Shown one piece after another: positions 25,772 through 40,989 of a DNA stretch of 64,000 nt. A program made the position numbers and the translations under genes. The stretch lies in NCBI RefSeq assembly GCF_030817535.1, contig NZ_JAUSZL010000002.1, forward strand, positions 5,084,001-5,148,000, given 5' to 3'. Positions within the stretch are counted from its first letter, which is position 1; each line of letters starts with the position of its first letter. This stretch comes from Streptomyces sp. V3I8. GTDB taxonomy: Bacteria; Actinomycetota; Actinomycetes; Streptomycetales; Streptomycetaceae. The notes beneath the pieces were generated by a model, which searched no databases, had not been told where the DNA came from, and saw nothing but the letters and a program-made list of their open reading frames with translations.

Positions 25772-26152
25772 ATGGCGAAGCTGTCCCAGGAAGAGCTGCT
25801 CGCGCAGTTCGAGAACCTCACCCTCATCGAGCTCTCCGAGTTCGTGAAGGCCTTCGAGGAGAAGTTCGACGTCACCGCCGCCGCCGCGGTCGCCGCCGGC
25901 CCCGCCACCGCTGCCGCCCCGGTCGAGGCCGAGGCCGAGCAGGACGAGTTCGACGTCGTCCTCACGGGCGCCGGTGAGAAGAAGATCCAGGTCATCAAGG
26001 TCGTGCGTGAGCTGACCTCCCTGGGCCTCAAGGAGGCCAAGGACCTCGTGGACGGCGCCCCGAAGCCCGTCCTCGAGAAGGTCGACAAGGCCGCCGCCGA
26101 GAAGGCCGCCGAGTCCCTCAAGGGCGCCGGCGCCTCCGTCGAGGTCAAGTGA
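25772..26152 (+). CDS. rplL: 50S ribosomal protein L7/L12
   Basis: This 126-residue acidic stalk protein recruits translational GTPases. The N-terminal dimerisation part ([20 protein letters not shown]) is followed by an Ala-rich hinge. The C-terminal domain has the factor-binding helix [29 protein letters not shown] precedes the ATG at 25772. A strong terminator follows 68 bp after the stop. Confidence 0.97.
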   Translation: MAKLSQEELLAQFENLTLIELSEFVKAFEEKFDVTAAAAVAAGPATAAAPVEAEAEQDEFDVVLTGAGEKKIQVIKVVRELTSLGLKEAKDLVDGAPKPVLEKVDKAAAEKAAESLKGAGASVEVK

Positions 26153-26220
26153 CCCGACGAGTCCGCGAGGACTCCTGCGGTTCGCTGCGGCGGCTGAACT
26201 AGCGCTGTAACGCTGACGCA

Positions 26221-26258
26221 CCGAAGAGCGATCACCCAACTGGGTGGTCGCTCTTCGG
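26221..26258 (+). terminator. Terminator between rplL and rpoB
   Basis: A 17-bp stem with a single G-T pair (26221-26237 with 26242-26258) has a 4-nt loop. In many bacteria this site is leaky, letting some transcripts continue into rpoBC. Confidence 0.85.
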
Positions 26259-26798
26259 CGTTCGAGGGGGCCGTGCGGCGACAGCCTTGCAGTGCCGGTC
26301 GCGGCGAGTATGGTGATCTTCGTCCGTGCCTCCGGCCGCCCGTGACGGGCTGCAGTACGGGGTGCGAGGCAGGTTGCAGGACGGGTGCACGTGACGATGG
26401 CAGCACCCGGTTCGGGCTTGGGGGGCCTTGACGAACCGCACGCAGCGCGCAATTCTCAGGACGCGTCGTCACAACGATCCGGATCCGAGGCATGGATCGG
26501 CGGCGAAGAGGGCAGTATCGATGTGCATCGAGGGCGTGGCTTGCAGCAGGGGTTGAGAACAACGAGGGTCTTCAAAAACCCGCACTGGACATCAGTGGGC
26601 CTAGTGGCTACACTGACCCTTTGCGCTGCCTGTTAGCTGCCTCCTGCCCGTCACCAGGGGCATACCCTCGCTCGAGCACCGCGGATGGAACCGACTCTGA
26701 CCTGGTCGTACGCGACCGGTCCGGGAAACGTCCGTCCCTGTGCCCCGCTTGGGACCGGTACGCGCGTAGTGAGTCCGAGCCCTCGGAAGGACCCCCTC
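26259..26798 (+). other. 540-bp rplL-rpoB intergenic region
   Basis: No gene is convincing here. It contains the rpoB promoter near its 3' end and a long leader of roughly 180 nt. An ATG-led frame at 26385-26636 has no coding signature. Local base composition is less GC-rich (for example GGTCTTCAAAAACC at about 26569), as expected for a strong promoter area. Confidence 0.6.
26586..26614 (+). promoter_or_regulatory. Candidate rpoBC promoter
   Basis: TGGACA (26586-26591), a 17-bp spacer and TACACT (26609-26614) match a principal sigma factor (HrdB-type) promoter, about 185 bp before the rpoB start. Confidence 0.7.
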
Positions 26799-29700
26799 TT
26801 GGCCGCCTCGCGCACTGCCTCCGCGAATACGAACAACGGCGCCAGCACCGCCCCGCTGCGCATCTCCTTTGCAAAGATCAAGGAGCCCCTCGAGGTTCCG
26901 AACCTTCTTGCGCTGCAGACCGAAAGTTTTGACTGGCTGCTCGGCAACGACGCGTGGAAGGCTCGTGTCGAGGCGGCTCTGGACAGTGGACAGGACGTCC
27001 CCACCAAGTCCGGTCTCGAAGAGATCTTCGAGGAGATCTCTCCGATCGAGGACTTCTCAGGGTCGATGTCCCTGACGTTCCGCGACCACCGCTTCGAGCC
27101 TCCGAAGAACTCCATCGACGAGTGCAAGGAGCGCGACTTCACGTTCGCCGCCCCGCTCTTCGTCACCGCCGAGTTCACCAACAACGAGACCGGCGAGATC
27201 AAGTCCCAGACCGTCTTCATGGGTGATTTCCCGCTCATGACGAACAAGGGCACCTTCGTCATCAACGGCACCGAGCGTGTCGTGGTGTCGCAGCTGGTCC
27301 GTTCGCCGGGTGTCTACTTCGACTCCTCCATCGACAAGACGTCCGACAAGGACATCTTCTCCTCCAAGGTGATCCCGTCCCGGGGTGCCTGGCTGGAGAT
27401 GGAGATCGACAAGCGCGACATGGTCGGTGTCCGCATCGACCGCAAGCGCAAGCAGTCCGTCACCGTCCTGCTCAAGGCTCTCGGTTGGACGACCGAGCAG
27501 ATCCTGGAGGAGTTCGGCGAGTACGAGTCCATGCGCGCCACCCTGGAGAAGGACCACACCCAGGGCCAGGACGACGCGCTGCTCGACATCTACCGCAAGC
27601 TGCGTCCGGGCGAGCCCCCGACCCGTGAGGCCGCGCAGACGCTGCTCGAGAACCTCTACTTCAACCCGAAGCGCTACGACCTCGCGAAGGTCGGCCGGTA
27701 CAAGGTCAACAAGAAGCTGGCCGGTACCGCCCCGCTGGACGCCGGGATCCTGACCGTCGAGGACATCATCGCGACGATCAAGTACCTGGTGAAGCTGCAC
27801 GCCGGTGAGACCGAGACCGTTGGCGACAACGGCAACTCGATCGTCGTCGAGACCGACGACATCGACCACTTCGGCAACCGTCGTCTGCGCAACGTCGGCG
27901 AGCTCATCCAGAACCAGGTCCGCACGGGTCTGGCTCGTATGGAGCGCGTCGTCCGCGAGCGGATGACGACCCAGGACGTCGAGGCGATCACGCCGCAGAC
28001 CCTGATCAACATCCGGCCGGTCGTCGCCTCCATCAAGGAGTTCTTCGGCACCAGCCAGCTCTCGCAGTTCATGGACCAGAACAACCCGCTGTCGGGTCTC
28101 ACCCACAAGCGCCGTCTGTCGGCTCTTGGCCCGGGTGGTCTCTCCCGTGAGCGGGCCGGCTTCGAGGTCCGTGACGTGCACCCCTCGCACTACGGCCGCA
28201 TGTGCCCGATCGAGACTCCTGAAGGCCCGAACATCGGCCTGATCGGCTCGCTCGCCTCCTACGGCCGGGTCAACGCCTTCGGTTTCGTCGAGACGCCGTA
28301 CCGCCGGGTCACCGCCGGTGTCGTCACCGACGAGGTCGACTATCTGACCGCCGACGAGGAGGACCGCTTCGTCATCGCCCAGGCCAACGCGCTGCTGGGC
28401 GACGACTTCCGGTTCGAGGAGGCTCGCGTCCTGGTCCGCCGTCGTGGCGGAGAGGTCGACTACGTCCCCGGTGACGACGTCGACTACATGGACGTCTCGC
28501 CGCGCCAGATGGTGTCGGTCGCGACCGCCATGATCCCGTTCCTCGAGCACGACGACGCCAACCGTGCCCTCATGGGCGCGAACATGATGCGCCAGGCCGT
28601 GCCGCTGATCACCGCCGAGGCCCCCCTCGTCGGTACGGGCATGGAGTACCGCTGCGCCGTCGACGCCGGTGACGTCATCAAGGCCGAGAAGGCCGGTGTC
28701 GTCCAGGAGGTCTCCGCGGACTACGTGACCATCGCCAACGACGACGGCACGTACAACACCTACCGGGTGGCCAAGTTCTCCCGCTCCAACCAGGGGACCT
28801 CGGTCAACCAGAAGGTCGTCGTGGACGAGGGCGACCGGGTCGTCGAGGACCAGGTCCTCGCCGACGGTCCGGCCACCCAGGAAGGCGAGATGGCGCTGGG
28901 CAAGAACCTGCTCGTCGCCTTCATGCCGTGGGAGGGTCACAACTACGAGGACGCGATCATCCTGTCGCAGCGCCTCGTGCAGGACGACGTCCTCTCCTCG
29001 ATCCACATCGAGGAGCACGAGGTCGACGCCCGTGACACCAAGCTCGGCCCCGAGGAGATCACCCGGGACATCCCGAACGTCTCCGAGGAGGTCCTCGCCG
29101 ACCTCGACGAGCGCGGGATCATCCGCATCGGTGCCGAGGTCGTCGCCGGTGACATCCTGGTCGGCAAGGTCACGCCCAAGGGCGAGACCGAGCTGACCCC
29201 GGAGGAGCGCCTGCTGCGCGCGATCTTCGGTGAGAAGGCGCGCGAGGTGCGCGACACCTCGCTGAAGGTGCCGCACGGCGAGATCGGCAAGGTCATCGGC
29301 GTCCGCGTCTTCGACCGTGAAGAGGGCGACGAGCTGCCGCCGGGCGTGAACCAGCTGGTTCGGGTCTACGTGGCGCAGAAGCGCAAGATCACGGACGGCG
29401 ACAAGCTGGCCGGCCGGCACGGCAACAAGGGTGTCATCTCCAAGATCCTCCCGATCGAGGACATGCCCTTCCTCGAGGACGGCACGCCGGTCGACATCAT
29501 CCTCAACCCGCTGGGTGTCCCGTCCCGAATGAACCCGGGACAGGTCCTGGAGATCCACCTCGGCTGGCTCGCCAGCCGCGGCTGGGACGTCTCCGGGCTC
29601 GGCGAGGAGTGGGCGCAGCGACTGCAGAGCATCGGGGCCGACAAGGTCGACCCGGGTACGAACGTCGCCACCCCCGTCTTCGACGGTGCGCGTGAGGACG

Positions 29701-30281
29701 AGCTGGCCGGTCTGCTGCAGCACACGGTCCCGAACCGCGACGGATCACGCATGGTGCTCCCGACCGGCAAGGCGCCGCTGTTCGACGGCCGCTCCGGCGA
29801 GCCGTTCCCGGAGCCGGTCTCGGTCGGCTACATGTACATCCTCAAGCTCCACCACCTGGTCGACGACAAGCTGCACGCCCGGTCGACCGGTCCGTACTCG
29901 ATGATCACCCAGCAGCCGCTGGGTGGTAAGGCCCAGTTCGGTGGCCAGCGATTCGGTGAGATGGAGGTGTGGGCGCTGGAGGCTTACGGCGCCGCTTACG
30001 CCCTCCAGGAACTGCTGACCATCAAGTCCGACGACGTGACCGGCCGCGTGAAGGTCTACGAGGCCATCGTCAAGGGCGAGAACATTCCTGAGCCCGGCAT
30101 CCCCGAGTCCTTCAAGGTGCTCATCAAGGAGATGCAGTCGCTCTGCCTCAACGTGGAGGTGCTGTCCTCGGACGGCATGTCCATCGAGATGCGCGACACG
30201 GACGAGGACGTCTTCCGCGCCGCGGAAGAGCTCGGTATCGACCTGTCCCGGCGTGAGCCGAGCAGCGTCGAAGAGGTCTGA
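26799..30281 (+). CDS. rpoB: DNA-directed RNA polymerase subunit beta
   Basis: This 1160-residue catalytic subunit contributes the rifampicin pocket and part of the active centre. The rifampicin region (about residues 415-450) reads [20 protein letters not shown] followed by [13 protein letters not shown], wild type at the classic resistance positions. [19 protein letters not shown] and [12 protein letters not shown] are also present. I use the TTG at 26799 (protein [14 protein letters not shown]), because GGAAGGA sits 8 nt upstream and this start agrees with Streptomyces RpoB as I know it. The frame is open back to 26685. rpoC follows 102 bp downstream in the same operon. Confidence 0.97.
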   Translation: MAASRTASANTNNGASTAPLRISFAKIKEPLEVPNLLALQTESFDWLLGNDAWKARVEAALDSGQDVPTKSGLEEIFEEISPIEDFSGSMSLTFRDHRFEPPKNSIDECKERDFTFAAPLFVTAEFTNNETGEIKSQTVFMGDFPLMTNKGTFVINGTERVVVSQLVRSPGVYFDSSIDKTSDKDIFSSKVIPSRGAWLEMEIDKRDMVGVRIDRKRKQSVTVLLKALGWTTEQILEEFGEYESMRATLEKDHTQGQDDALLDIYRKLRPGEPPTREAAQTLLENLYFNPKRYDLAKVGRYKVNKKLAGTAPLDAGILTVEDIIATIKYLVKLHAGETETVGDNGNSIVVETDDIDHFGNRRLRNVGELIQNQVRTGLARMERVVRERMTTQDVEAITPQTLINIRPVVASIKEFFGTSQLSQFMDQNNPLSGLTHKRRLSALGPGGLSRERAGFEVRDVHPSHYGRMCPIETPEGPNIGLIGSLASYGRVNAFGFVETPYRRVTAGVVTDEVDYLTADEEDRFVIAQANALLGDDFRFEEARVLVRRRGGEVDYVPGDDVDYMDVSPRQMVSVATAMIPFLEHDDANRALMGANMMRQAVPLITAEAPLVGTGMEYRCAVDAGDVIKAEKAGVVQEVSADYVTIANDDGTYNTYRVAKFSRSNQGTSVNQKVVVDEGDRVVEDQVLADGPATQEGEMALGKNLLVAFMPWEGHNYEDAIILSQRLVQDDVLSSIHIEEHEVDARDTKLGPEEITRDIPNVSEEVLADLDERGIIRIGAEVVAGDILVGKVTPKGETELTPEERLLRAIFGEKAREVRDTSLKVPHGEIGKVIGVRVFDREEGDELPPGVNQLVRVYVAQKRKITDGDKLAGRHGNKGVISKILPIEDMPFLEDGTPVDIILNPLGVPSRMNPGQVLEIHLGWLASRGWDVSGLGEEWAQRLQSIGADKVDPGTNVATPVFDGAREDELAGLLQHTVPNRDGSRMVLPTGKAPLFDGRSGEPFPEPVSVGYMYILKLHHLVDDKLHARSTGPYSMITQQPLGGKAQFGGQRFGEMEVWALEAYGAAYALQELLTIKSDDVTGRVKVYEAIVKGENIPEPGIPESFKVLIKEMQSLCLNVEVLSSDGMSIEMRDTDEDVFRAAEELGIDLSRREPSSVEEV

Positions 30282-30383
30282 CGGGTCTGGCCGGGGCTCC
30301 CTGAACAAGAGCCCCGGCTAACCAACCCCGGACCCCAGTCAGACCAGTGAAGAATCGACCCCCGAAAGAGGGATTGACGACAA

Positions 30384-34283
<3,900 letters not shown>

Positions 34284-34302
34284 GCGGGTCGCTTGATCGA
34301 CT

Positions 34303-34337
34303 GAAGGGCGGTCATCCCCTCGGGGGTGGCCGCCCTT
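34303..34337 (+). terminator. Terminator of rpoBC
   Basis: GAAGGGCGGTCATCCCC pairs with GGGGGTGGCCGCCCTTC allowing G-T pairs, with a very small loop, 20 bp after the rpoC stop. Confidence 0.85.
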
Positions 34338-34472
34338 CGGCGTTCCGCGGCGGGCCGGCGTCCCGCCGCCGCGGCGCCGGGAATTCCTGACATGGGTGCT
34401 GCGGGAACCCGTGCCCGTAATGCCGCGTTGAAGCATGATGGAGAGGCAAGTCCGTCCGGGGGAGGTGCTTCC

Positions 34473-35024
34473 GTGTCGTACCCGTCACCGTGGCAGCCGG
34501 GGCAGGGGTGGAACCAACCGCGCCCCTGGCCCGAGCAGGCCGGCCAGTCGATGCTCGCCTCGACCGCCGACCGGGAGCGTGCCGTGGACGTGCTCAGAGC
34601 CGGGTTCGGCGAGGGGCGGATGCAGCAGCCCGAGTTCGAGAAGCGGGTGGCGCGGGCGTACGCGGCCCGTACGGTGGGCGAGCTCGCCCTGCTGGTGTCC
34701 GACCTGCCGCAGGGCCCCGTACCGCTTTCTGCGGTCCCTGGGCCCATGTCCGGGCCCGTGCCGCGGACGTTCCTGCCCGCGGCCCCGCCGAAGACGAACG
34801 AGAAGGCGGTCGGCTCGGCGATCTGCGGGGTGCTCTGTCTGGTGACGGCCGGGCTGACCGGGGTTCCGGCGGTGATCCTGGGGCACGCCGCCCGCGCGGA
34901 GATGCGGCGCACGGGCGAGGGTGGCGAAGGTCTCGCGCTCACCGGGCTGGTCCTCGGCTGGCTGTCCACCGCGGGCTGGGCGTTGCTGCTGACCCTGCTG
35001 TTCGCGGCGGCGCTGGTGTCCTGA
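34473..35024 (+). CDS. DUF1707 and DUF4190 membrane protein
   Basis: This 183-residue protein has an N-terminal DUF1707 domain (ASTADRERAVDVLRAGFGEG, then MQQPEFEKRVARAYAARTVG and ELALLVSDLP, about 28-77). A proline-rich linker leads to two C-terminal membrane helices in a DUF4190-like arrangement (VGSAICGVLCLVTAGLTGVP; GLVLGWLSTAGWALLLTLLF). The biochemical role is unknown; DUF1707 proteins are common in actinomycetes. GTG 34473 has the very strong site GGGGGAGGTG. The frame extends upstream but without a start signal. Confidence 0.82.
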   Translation: MSYPSPWQPGQGWNQPRPWPEQAGQSMLASTADRERAVDVLRAGFGEGRMQQPEFEKRVARAYAARTVGELALLVSDLPQGPVPLSAVPGPMSGPVPRTFLPAAPPKTNEKAVGSAICGVLCLVTAGLTGVPAVILGHAARAEMRRTGEGGEGLALTGLVLGWLSTAGWALLLTLLFAAALVS

Positions 35025-35100
35025 GCAGCGGCGTTGGTGTCCTGAGCGTGGCGCGACGGCGTCCTGACGAGGCACGGTCGGCGTCCTGACGGTGTCCTGG
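35018..35100 (+). repeat. Spaced GTCCTG repeats at 21-22 bp intervals
   Basis: GTCCTGA occurs at 35018, 35039, 35061 and 35083, and GTCCTGG at 35094. The first copy contains the stop codon of the preceding gene. The spacing is about two helical turns. Confidence 0.6.
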
Positions 35101-35167
35101 CGCAGACCGCCACGGGGGCGTTGCGTTGGCATGGTCCGCTCAGCGAGGCCGGTGCAGTCCATTTGTT

Positions 35168-35196
35168 TTGACCGCAGCTCATGAGGTAGGTACGCT
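35168..35196 (+). promoter_or_regulatory. Promoter of the rpsL (str) operon
   Basis: TTGACC (35168-35173), a 17-bp spacer and TACGCT (35191-35196) form a good principal-sigma promoter, giving a leader of about 190 nt before rpsL. Confidence 0.75.
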
Positions 35197-35316
35197 CAGA
35201 CCTTGTGCCTGGGGTGTGCCCTGGCTCCCGTGCGTGCCTTCAACCGTACTAAGGGAGTCGTCACCGGCCACCGCAATCTGCGCCCCTACCGCCTCGCGGC
35301 GGGAATCCGCAGTGTT

Positions 35317-35341
35317 CGACACACCCGACCGCGTGGGTCGG
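35317..35341 (+). promoter_or_regulatory. Leader element shared with the rpsJ leader (copy in rpsL)
   Basis: This 25-bp block is identical to 50349-50373. It contains the hairpin CCGACC-GCGTG-GGTCGG preceded by CGACACAC. It lies in the transcribed leader, 50 nt before the rpsL GTG. Confidence 0.75.
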
Positions 35342-35391
35342 CGGTGTTCCAGGTTAGCTTCACCATTCGGCACACAGAAACCGGAGAAGTA

Positions 35392-35763
35392 GTGCCTACG
35401 ATCCAGCAGCTGGTCCGGAATGGCCGGCAAGACAAGGTCAAGAAGAACATGACGCCCGCGCTCGAGGGTTCGCCCCAGCGCCGTGGCGTCTGCACGCGTG
35501 TGTTCACGACCACCCCCAAGAAGCCGAACTCGGCCCTGCGCAAGGTCGCGCGTGTGCGTCTGACCAGCGGGATCGAAGTCACCGCTTACATTCCGGGTGA
35601 GGGACACAACCTGCAGGAGCACTCCATCGTGCTCGTGCGCGGCGGCCGTGTGAAGGACCTGCCGGGTGTTCGCTACAAGATCATCCGAGGTTCTCTGGAC
35701 ACCCAGGGTGTCAAGAACCGCAAGCAGGCCCGCAGCCGCTACGGCGCCAAGAAGGAGAAGTAG
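35392..35763 (+). CDS. rpsL: 30S ribosomal protein S12
   Basis: This 123-residue decoding-site protein has [20 protein letters not shown] and [14 protein letters not shown]43 and K88, the usual streptomycin-resistance positions, are wild type. The N-terminus reads [20 protein letters not shown]. By memory of other Streptomyces S12 sequences this differs at three places, K10N, E17K and K20M, and K10 is very strongly conserved. GTG 35392 follows GGAGA. The long open frame upstream is leader sequence. Confidence 0.96.
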   Translation: MPTIQQLVRNGRQDKVKKNMTPALEGSPQRRGVCTRVFTTTPKKPNSALRKVARVRLTSGIEVTAYIPGEGHNLQEHSIVLVRGGRVKDLPGVRYKIIRGSLDTQGVKNRKQARSRYGAKKEK

Positions 35764-35765
35764 AA

Positions 35766-36236
35766 ATGCCTCGTAAGGGCCCCGCCCCGAAGCGCCCGGT
35801 CATCATCGACCCGGTCTACGGTTCCCCTCTGGTGACCTCCCTCATCAACAAGGTGCTGCTGAACGGCAAGCGCTCCACCGCCGAGCGCATCGTGTACGGC
35901 GCCATGGAGGGCCTGCGCGAGAAGACCGGCAACGACCCGGTCATCACGCTGAAGCGCGCACTGGAGAACATCAAGCCGACCCTCGAGGTCAAGTCCCGCC
36001 GTGTCGGCGGTGCGACGTACCAGGTCCCGATCGAGGTCAAGCCCGGTCGTGCCAGCACGCTCGCGCTGCGCTGGCTGGTCGGTTACTCCCGCGCCCGTCG
36101 CGAGAAGACCATGACCGAGCGTCTGCTCAACGAGCTCCTCGACGCCTCCAACGGCCTCGGTGCCGCTGTGAAGAAGCGCGAGGACACCCACAAGATGGCC
36201 GAGTCCAACAAGGCCTTCGCGCACTACCGCTGGTAG
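35766..36236 (+). CDS. rpsG: 30S ribosomal protein S7
   Basis: This 156-residue protein nucleates assembly of the 30S head and contacts E-site tRNA. The start [20 protein letters not shown], the conserved [11 protein letters not shown] and the end NKAFAHYRW are typical. It is 2 bp after the rpsL stop, with GAAGGAGAAG inside the end of rpsL as ribosome site. Confidence 0.97.
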   Translation: MPRKGPAPKRPVIIDPVYGSPLVTSLINKVLLNGKRSTAERIVYGAMEGLREKTGNDPVITLKRALENIKPTLEVKSRRVGGATYQVPIEVKPGRASTLALRWLVGYSRARREKTMTERLLNELLDASNGLGAAVKKREDTHKMAESNKAFAHYRW

Positions 36237-36275
36237 TCGCTACCCCCATCGAGACCGAGAGAAGACCGAAGCCTT

Positions 36276-38405
36276 ATGGCTACCACTTCACTTGACCTGG
36301 CCAAGGTCCGCAACATCGGGATCATGGCCCACATCGACGCGGGTAAGACGACCACCACCGAGCGGATCCTCTTCTACACCGGCGTCAGCTACAAGATCGG
36401 TGAAGTCCACGACGGCGCTGCCACCATGGACTGGATGGAGCAGGAGCAGGAGCGTGGCATCACGATCACCTCTGCTGCGACCACCTGTCATTGGCCCCTC
36501 GAGGACAACGACTACACGATCAACATCATCGACACCCCCGGGCACGTCGACTTCACGGTCGAGGTGGAGCGTTCGCTCCGCGTCCTCGACGGTGCCGTCA
36601 CGGTGTTCGACGGCGTCGCGGGTGTCGAGCCGCAGTCCGAGACGGTGTGGCGTCAGGCCGACCGTTACGGCGTGCCGCGCATCTGCTTCGTCAACAAGCT
36701 CGACCGGACCGGCGCGGAGTTCCACCGCTGCGTCGACATGATCAGGGACCGCCTCGGTGCGCAGCCCCTGGTCATGCAGCTCCCGATCGGTGCCGAGATG
36801 GACTTCAAGGGCGTTGTGGACCTGGTCCGCATGAAGGCGCTCGTGTGGTCCGCCGAGGCGGCGAAGGGCGAGATGTACGACGTCGTCGACATCCCGGCCA
36901 CGCACACCGAGGCCGCCGAGGAGTACCGCGGTCTGCTGATCGAGGCCGTCGCGGAGAACGACGAAGAGATCATGGAGCTGTACCTGGAGGGCCAGGAGCC
37001 CACCGAGGAGCAGCTGTACGCCGCGATCCGTCGCATCACCATCTCGTCCGGCAAGTCCACCGACACCACGGTCACCCCGGTGTTCTGTGGCACCGCGTTC
37101 AAGAACAAGGGCGTCCAGCCCCTGCTCGACGCGGTCGTGCGCTACCTGCCGACCCCCCTGGACGTCGAGGCCATCGAAGGCCACGACGTCAAGGACCCCG
37201 AGGTCGTCGTCAAGCGCAAGCCGTCCGTGGACGAGCCGCTGTCCGCCCTCGCGTTCAAGATCATGAGCGACCCGCACCTGGGCAAGCTCACCTTCGTCCG
37301 GGTCTACTCGGGCCGCCTGGTGTCCGGCACCGCCGTGCTGAACTCCGTCAAGGGCAAGAAGGAGCGCATCGGCAAGATCTACCGCATGCACGCGAACAAG
37401 CGTGAGGAGATCGAGGCGGTGGGCGCCGGCGACATCGTCGCCGTGATGGGCCTGAAGCAGACCACCACCGGTGAGACGCTCTCGGACGACAAGAACCCGG
37501 TCATCCTGGAGTCCATGGACTTCCCGGCGCCGGTCATCCAGGTCGCCATCGAGCCCAAGTCCAAGGGTGACCAGGAGAAGCTGGGTGTAGCCATCCAGCG
37601 TCTCGCGGAGGAGGACCCCTCCTTCCAGGTTCACTCGGACGAGGAGACCGGCCAGACCATCATCGGTGGTATGGGCGAGCTGCACCTCGAGGTGCTGGTC
37701 GACCGTATGCGCCGTGAGTTCAAGGTCGAGGCCAACGTCGGTAAGCCGCAGGTCGCGTACCGTGAGACGATCCGCAAGGCCGTCGAGCGCGTGGACTACA
37801 CCCACAAGAAGCAGACCGGTGGTACCGGTCAGTTCGCCAAGGTGCAGATCGCGATCGAGCCGATCACCGAGACCGACGGTCCGGCGTACGAGTTCGTGAA
37901 CAAGGTCACCGGTGGCCGTATCCCGCGGGAGTACATCCCGTCGGTGGACGCCGGTGCGCAGGAGGCCATGCAGTTCGGCATCCTCGCCGGGTACGAGATG
38001 ACGGGTGTCCGCATCACGCTTCTCGACGGTGCCTACCACGAGGTCGACTCCTCCGAACTGGCGTTCAAGATCGCCGGCTCGCAGGCCTTCAAGGAGGCCG
38101 CGCGCAAGGCCAGCCCCGTGCTGCTCGAGCCGATGATGGCCGTCGAGGTCACCACGCCCGAGGACTACATGGGTGAGGTCATCGGCGACATCAACTCCCG
38201 CCGTGGCCAGATCCAGGCCATGGAGGAGCGGATGGGTGCCCGGATCGTCAAGGGTCTCGTCCCCCTCTCGGAGATGTTCGGCTACGTCGGCGACCTCCGC
38301 AGCAAGACCTCGGGTCGCGCAAGCTACTCGATGCAGTTCGACTCCTACGCCGAGGTTCCCCGGAACGTCGCCGAGGAGATCATCGCGAAGGCCAAGGGCG
38401 AGTAA
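36276..38405 (+). CDS. fusA: Translation elongation factor G
   Basis: This 709-residue GTPase drives ribosomal translocation. Its G motifs are intact: G1 [15 protein letters not shown], the switch region [12 protein letters not shown]3 DTPGHVDFT and G4 NKLDRTGA, followed by domains II-V ending in the C-terminal [20 protein letters not shown]. Length is normal. ATG 36276 is 39 bp after rpsG within the str operon. No changes typical of fusidic acid resistance could be judged. Confidence 0.98.
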   Translation: MATTSLDLAKVRNIGIMAHIDAGKTTTTERILFYTGVSYKIGEVHDGAATMDWMEQEQERGITITSAATTCHWPLEDNDYTINIIDTPGHVDFTVEVERSLRVLDGAVTVFDGVAGVEPQSETVWRQADRYGVPRICFVNKLDRTGAEFHRCVDMIRDRLGAQPLVMQLPIGAEMDFKGVVDLVRMKALVWSAEAAKGEMYDVVDIPATHTEAAEEYRGLLIEAVAENDEEIMELYLEGQEPTEEQLYAAIRRITISSGKSTDTTVTPVFCGTAFKNKGVQPLLDAVVRYLPTPLDVEAIEGHDVKDPEVVVKRKPSVDEPLSALAFKIMSDPHLGKLTFVRVYSGRLVSGTAVLNSVKGKKERIGKIYRMHANKREEIEAVGAGDIVAVMGLKQTTTGETLSDDKNPVILESMDFPAPVIQVAIEPKSKGDQEKLGVAIQRLAEEDPSFQVHSDEETGQTIIGGMGELHLEVLVDRMRREFKVEANVGKPQVAYRETIRKAVERVDYTHKKQTGGTGQFAKVQIAIEPITETDGPAYEFVNKVTGGRIPREYIPSVDAGAQEAMQFGILAGYEMTGVRITLLDGAYHEVDSSELAFKIAGSQAFKEAARKASPVLLEPMMAVEVTTPEDYMGEVIGDINSRRGQIQAMEERMGARIVKGLVPLSEMFGYVGDLRSKTSGRASYSMQFDSYAEVPRNVAEEIIAKAKGE

Positions 38406-38430
38406 CACACACCGTTTGCACGCTTTAGGC

Positions 38431-38436
38431 TTGACA
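38431..38436 (+). promoter_or_regulatory. Possible internal tuf promoter (-35 only)
   Basis: A perfect TTGACA lies in the 169-bp fusA-tuf gap, but no clear -10 is seen 16-18 bp downstream. In some Streptomyces tuf1 is known to have its own promoter in this gap. Confidence 0.3.
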
Positions 38437-38574
38437 CCGACCGGCGGGGATCCAAACCGGCAGGGGACGAGAAATCGTCCCGGTCCGGGACGGGTCCCGG
38501 CGGACGGCATCCCAGCAAAGATCACCTGGCGCCGATGAGTAAGGCGTACCAGAACCACTCCGCAGGAGGATTCA

Positions 38575-39768
<1,194 letters not shown>

Positions 39769-39810
39769 TTTTCACCTACCTGTTGGGCTTGAAGCCTGGT
39801 AGCTCCAGCA

Positions 39811-40688
39811 TCAGCTGAGCTCCTGAAGGGGCCCGTACGACTTCGGTCGTGCGGGCCCTTTCGCGTTTCTCCCCGCTGAGCCGGGGCGCCGGGTCGGCAC
39901 TGTGGCGGGCGCCGGTGTGTCAGCGTGCTGCCGGGTACCGGGGAAGGCCGGCAGGGGTCCCTCGGGCAGGCCCGCCGTCAGGGTGCGGCGTACGGCTTCG
40001 GGGGCGGCGCCGCGGTCCAGCCAGGCGGTGACGGCCGGGGCGAGGCGGTGCACGTCCCGTTGGGGGAGGAGCAGACGGGGGTCGTCGCGGCGCAGGCTCG
40101 CCAGGAGGGTGGTGGCGGGAGTGGATGGGGGCGGGGGAGCGGTGACGGCGGTGGGCGTGGGGCTGGGCGTCGACTTCGACTTCGGCGTCGGCGTCGGCGG
40201 CGGTGTCGGCGTGGGCGTCGGTGTCGGCGTGGGCTTCGGGGGAGGGGATGGTTGGTGTGAGGGTTCTTCGGCGGGGGTGGCCCCCGGCTGTTGTACGACA
40301 CCGTTCGGGTGACGACGTGGCCGCTCGGCAGGCGGTGCCGGGTGCGGGAGAGGTAGCCGTGGGCCTCCAGCTCCCGCAGGGCCGCCGCGATCCTCGTCTC
40401 GCCCTCGGGGAAACGGTCCGTGAGCGTCCTGATGTCGACGCGAGAACCGGTGGGCAGCGACTGGATGTGGACGCCGAGCCCGATCGCGAGCCCTGACAGC
40501 TGCGCGTGCTGGGCGAGGTGGTTGCCGATCACCGTGAAACGGGAGGTGTGGCGGACCTTGACGTGTGTGATGCCTCGCGGCTGCGGATCCGGATGCCTTC
40601 GCGGATCCGGCTGCGGATTCGACTGCGGATTCGGCTGCGGAATCCGAGGCTGGGCGCACGGGGGCGCGCTAGGGTTTTGCTTACCCAT
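39811..40688 (-). pseudogene. Frameshifted helix-turn-helix regulatory gene
   Basis: Two halves of one protein lie in different frames. From ATG 40688 (AGGAGC upstream) the first frame gives MGKQNPS, a Pro/Gln-rich stretch, then a winged-helix region (GITHVKVRHTSRFTVIGNHL; LTDRFPEGETRIAAALRELE; HGYLSRTRHRLPSGHVVTRT). After about 40288 the coding signal moves to the next frame: PGATPAEEPSHQPSPPP, a Pro-Thr linker, then TTLLASLRRDDPRLLLPQRD and APAVTAWLDRGAAPEAVRRT, to a stop at 39811. A single missing base near 40288-40293 would explain it. This is a common Streptomyces HTH family; the function is unknown. The last codons overlap the tuf terminator. Confidence 0.72.
39825..39862 (+). terminator. 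Terminator of the str operon (after tuf)
   Basis: A 17-bp stem with G-T pairs (39825-39841 with 39846-39862) closes on a TTCG loop, followed by GCGTTTCT. Confidence 0.88.
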
Positions 40689-40989
40689 CGGGAAGCTCCT
40701 ACTTCCTCGGTGGTCAGGCCCTCGATCGGGATTGCAGTCCCGGCCGGGGGCCGTCGCATGTTCTGGAGTTGTGTGCTGGTAGCGGGGCGAGCATATGCCC
40801 GGCAACCGGATGGAAATCCAGCTGAGTTGCGGATTGTCACCCTTGTGGGCGACGTGGCCTCCCGGTGCTGACGAGGGGGCCGGGGCGGGCGGACGAAGGC
40901 CCGGCCGAGTTGGGTCGGGTTGGGTTGGGTGGGTTCTTTTCCCGGAGTTCTTGAAAGACTTTTGATGCCGTGCGGTACCGGTCGGCCGC
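40689..40989. other. Intergenic region between two minus-strand genes, with a G-tract cluster
   Basis: No gene is seen in these 301 bp. Five GGG runs (40912-40933: GGGTCGGGTTGGG then TTGGGTGGG) with 1-2 nt between them fit a G-quadruplex-forming sequence on the plus strand. The leader of the frameshifted HTH gene lies at the left end. Confidence 0.5.

Noticed and set aside
26385..26636. A small gene in the rplL-rpoB gap
   Set aside because: No coding signature, and it overlaps the rpoB promoter.
26685..26798. An N-terminal extension of RpoB by 38 residues
   Set aside because: It lies in the leader without a ribosome site, and the TTG at 26799 with GGAAGGA gives the known Streptomyces N-terminus.
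28041..28140. A rifampicin-resistance change in RpoB
   Set aside because: The cluster reads as wild type at the usual positions.
27057..29723. An 888-codon open frame opposite rpoB
   Set aside because: Antisense shadow of high third-position GC. No recognisable domain and no ribosome site.
35203..35391. An extended S12 frame or a leader peptide gene before rpsL
   Set aside because: The frame is open by chance in the leader and S12 has a fixed N-terminus. Similar short peptides can be read in both shared leader elements, but no start and ribosome site support them.
40140..40250. A CRISPR-like or tandem repeat array
   Set aside because: The short GTCGGCGTGGGC units encode a Pro-Thr linker and have no spacers. 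No CRISPR array is present in the window.
39981..40260. Glycine-rich plus-strand frames opposite the HTH pseudogene
   Set aside because: They are translations of the Pro-Thr linker repeat on the wrong strand.
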